Assembly: GCA_021805585.1 (NCBI GenBank)
Contig: JAJZEY010000566.1
Span: 1 to 6,211 of the forward strand
Length of the DNA stretch: 6,211 nucleotides
Source: Planctomycetota bacterium
Lineage (GTDB): Bacteria; Planctomycetota; Phycisphaerae; WQYP01
Reading direction: 5' to 3'
Both the position numbers and the translations under genes were made by a program. This document shows, piece after piece, positions 4,932 to 6,211 of the stretch; the stretch's first letter is position 1, and every line of letters starts with the position of its first letter. The notes below the pieces were generated by a model. That model had not been told where the DNA came from, did not search any database, and worked only from the letters and a program-made list of their open reading frames with translations.

Positions 4932-5061
4932 CCGTCCGGCATTGGCCGCGTTTGAATCCGTGACAGTGCACGGCCGGAAGCCAAGTTGGCCGGCTTGTTC
5001 CGCCGCGGCGGAGAACAATCGCGGGATTTGCAGGAACGCCCGGCCCGTTTAATCCCGGCGT
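4932..5061. other. Convergent intergenic spacer with GC-rich palindromes
   Basis: This 130-bp spacer separates the 3' ends of the DUF151 gene and glgP. It holds GCCGG (4973-4977) facing CCGGC (4990-4994) around a CCAA-G-TTGG core. It also holds the perfect 12-bp palindrome CCGCCGCGGCGG (5000-5011), flanked by TGTT (4996-4999) and AACA (5014-5017). Neither is followed by a clear T-tract. Confidence 0.5.
4996..5017. terminator. Possible bidirectional terminator hairpin
   Basis: TGTT and AACA pair around the palindrome CCGCCGCGGCGG with a two-base bulge. The structure sits between convergent genes, where a shared terminator would be expected. The absence of a T-run on either side argues against a classical intrinsic terminator. 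Confidence 0.3.
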
Positions 5062-6211
5062 TTAACCCCAGCGGATCAGTCGGGGTTCCAGGCGCAGTTC
5101 AATATCCGGGTGGTCGGGCAGAACGCGCAAGGCAAATCCCTGTTGCCCGCAGGAAGCCGCGTTAATCGCCCCAACGTACTGGTAAACACCCTTTTCCAGC
5201 GGGGACCCCAAAGCCATTTCATGGGAACGCGATTCGACAATGTCTCCGGAGGGATTAATCTGTCCGTAATAGATTTCAATTCGCACATTTTGCGGATTAA
5301 TGGCCCCCAGTTCCACAACCGCGGTCACTTTCATGCTTTCGCCGGCTTTCAGCGCCCCGGTCTGCGGCACATCCACACTGCGCACACGCACCAGGGGCCA
5401 TTGGTCCACCAGTTCCTTCTTCCAGGCGGCCAGAGCGATGCCGCGGGCGTTTTTATCTTCAGTGAGGCCTTCAAACATTTCGTGCGAAGGCAGATAAAAG
5501 CTTTGGCAATACTGCTGCACCATTCGGTTGGTGTTAAAGGTTGGACAGATTGTTTGAATGGAATTCTTCATCCGGCGGATCCAGGTGCGCGGCAGGCCGT
5601 CAAGCCCGCGGTCGTAATAGGTGGGAATGACCGATTTTTCCAGCAGGTCAAAAAGGCGACGGCTTTCCATTTCGTCCTGGTATTCGTCGTTGGAATATTC
5701 TTCGCCGTTGCCAATCGCCCAGCCGTTTTCGCCGTTGTAGGCTTCGCACCACCAGCCATCAAGCACGCTTAAGTTAAGCACGCCGTTAATGGCCGCCTTC
5801 ATACCGCTTGTGCCGGAGGCCTCCATGGGTCGGCGTGGGGTATTAAGCCACACATCCACACCCTGCGTCATGTGCCGGGCAATGTTCATATCGTAATCTT
5901 CAATGAAAACCATGCGTGTGCGGACATCTTCGCGCTGGCAGAAGCGGAAAATATCCTGAATATACCGTTTGCCGCCATCGTCGCGGGGATGGGCCTTTCC
6001 GGCAAAAATAAACTGGAGCGGGCAGTTGTGGTCCTTAAGCAGTTTGAGCAGACGATCGGGGTTGCGCATAAGCAACGTCGCGCGTTTATAGGTGGCAAAG
6101 CGCCGGGCAAAGCCGATGGTCAGCGCCTTGGGATCCAGGATTTCATCAATCCGCTGAATTTCCTGCGTCATATTTCCCTGTCGGGAAAGCATGTCCTTCA
6201 TGCGGGTACGG
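5062..6211 (-). CDS. glgP: Alpha-glucan phosphorylase, C-terminal part (runs off the right edge)
   Basis: The enzyme removes glucose from the ends of alpha-1,4-glucan (glycogen or maltodextrin) with phosphate, releasing glucose 1-phosphate; it is cytoplasmic and PLP-dependent. Numbering from the internal Met at 6199-6201, the sequence shows FARRFATYKRA (31-41), FAGKAHPRDD (66-75), DYDMNIARHM (102-111), NTPRRPMEASGTSGMKAAIN (120-139) and LDGWWCEAYNGENGW (147-161). The lysine of GTSGMK (135) is the expected PLP lysine by analogy with muscle and E. coli phosphorylases. The pattern is that of the short archaeal/Thermotoga-type family (TIGR02094, with an N-terminal DUF3417 in longer members). Residues from about 270 form a beta-rich tail (VKVTAVVEL-like, RIEIYYGQINPSGD, GVYQYVGAI, ALRVLPDHPD) ending IRWG. 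The frame stays open through the Met to the window edge and homology should continue, so the Met is not the start. The missing part should hold the N-terminal half. The stop is TAA at 5062-5064. Confidence 0.95.
   Translation of the reverse strand, partial: RTRMKDMLSRQGNMTQEIQRIDEILDPKALTIGFARRFATYKRATLLMRNPDRLLKLLKDHNCPLQFIFAGKAHPRDDGGKRYIQDIFRFCQREDVRTRMVFIEDYDMNIARHMTQGVDVWLNTPRRPMEASGTSGMKAAINGVLNLSVLDGWWCEAYNGENGWAIGNGEEYSNDEYQDEMESRRLFDLLEKSVIPTYYDRGLDGLPRTWIRRMKNSIQTICPTFNTNRMVQQYCQSFYLPSHEMFEGLTEDKNARGIALAAWKKELVDQWPLVRVRSVDVPQTGALKAGESMKVTAVVELGAINPQNVRIEIYYGQINPSGDIVESRSHEMALGSPLEKGVYQYVGAINAASCGQQGFALRVLPDHPDIELRLEPRLIRWG

Noticed and set aside
5110..5772. 220-codon plus-strand ORF
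   Set aside because: It is antisense to the clearly recognisable glgP and has no similarity to a known family.

Overview
The window reads as chromosomal DNA of a planctomycete-like bacterium, possibly class Phycisphaerae. This rests on the style of a tandem pair of secreted all-helical proteins with a module I associate with planctomycetes, on the form of the GlgP and DUF151 proteins, and on gene-poor stretches with degenerate palindromic repeats. It is inference from recall; no rRNA or marker gene is present.

Layout. Positions 1-910 are largely decayed. They hold a frameshifted remnant of an RHS/YD-repeat protein (138-537, minus) followed by about 370 bases of short repeats and hairpins. 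Positions 911-4008 carry two tandem minus-strand paralogs. The upstream one (2470-4008) is intact, 512 aa, with a signal peptide. The downstream one starts inside the stop codon of the first (ATGA overlap) but is interrupted by two in-frame TAA codons, so it appears as two ORFs (1787-2473 and 911-1732). Aligned to its neighbour across the stops, the reading frame is collinear without a gap. Positions 4009-4526 are a divergent intergenic region with a good promoter candidate for the paralog pair and a 254-bp MITE-like element (4203-4456), which has 26/27-bp inverted ends and an exact 8-bp target duplication. Positions 4527-4931 (plus) encode a DUF151 bifunctional-nuclease-family protein. Convergent to it, 5062-6211 (minus) is the C-terminal part of an alpha-glucan phosphorylase that runs off the right edge.

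How the genes relate. The only clear enzyme is the glycogen/alpha-glucan phosphorylase, which releases glucose 1-phosphate. The DUF151 protein is a small housekeeping-type protein with no evident link to it. The paralog pair looks like an exported helical-repeat (TPR-like) family of unknown role, with one copy decaying. I see no defence system, CRISPR array, tRNA or rRNA. The most notable items are the complete MITE-like element and the paralog broken by two clean nonsense codons.
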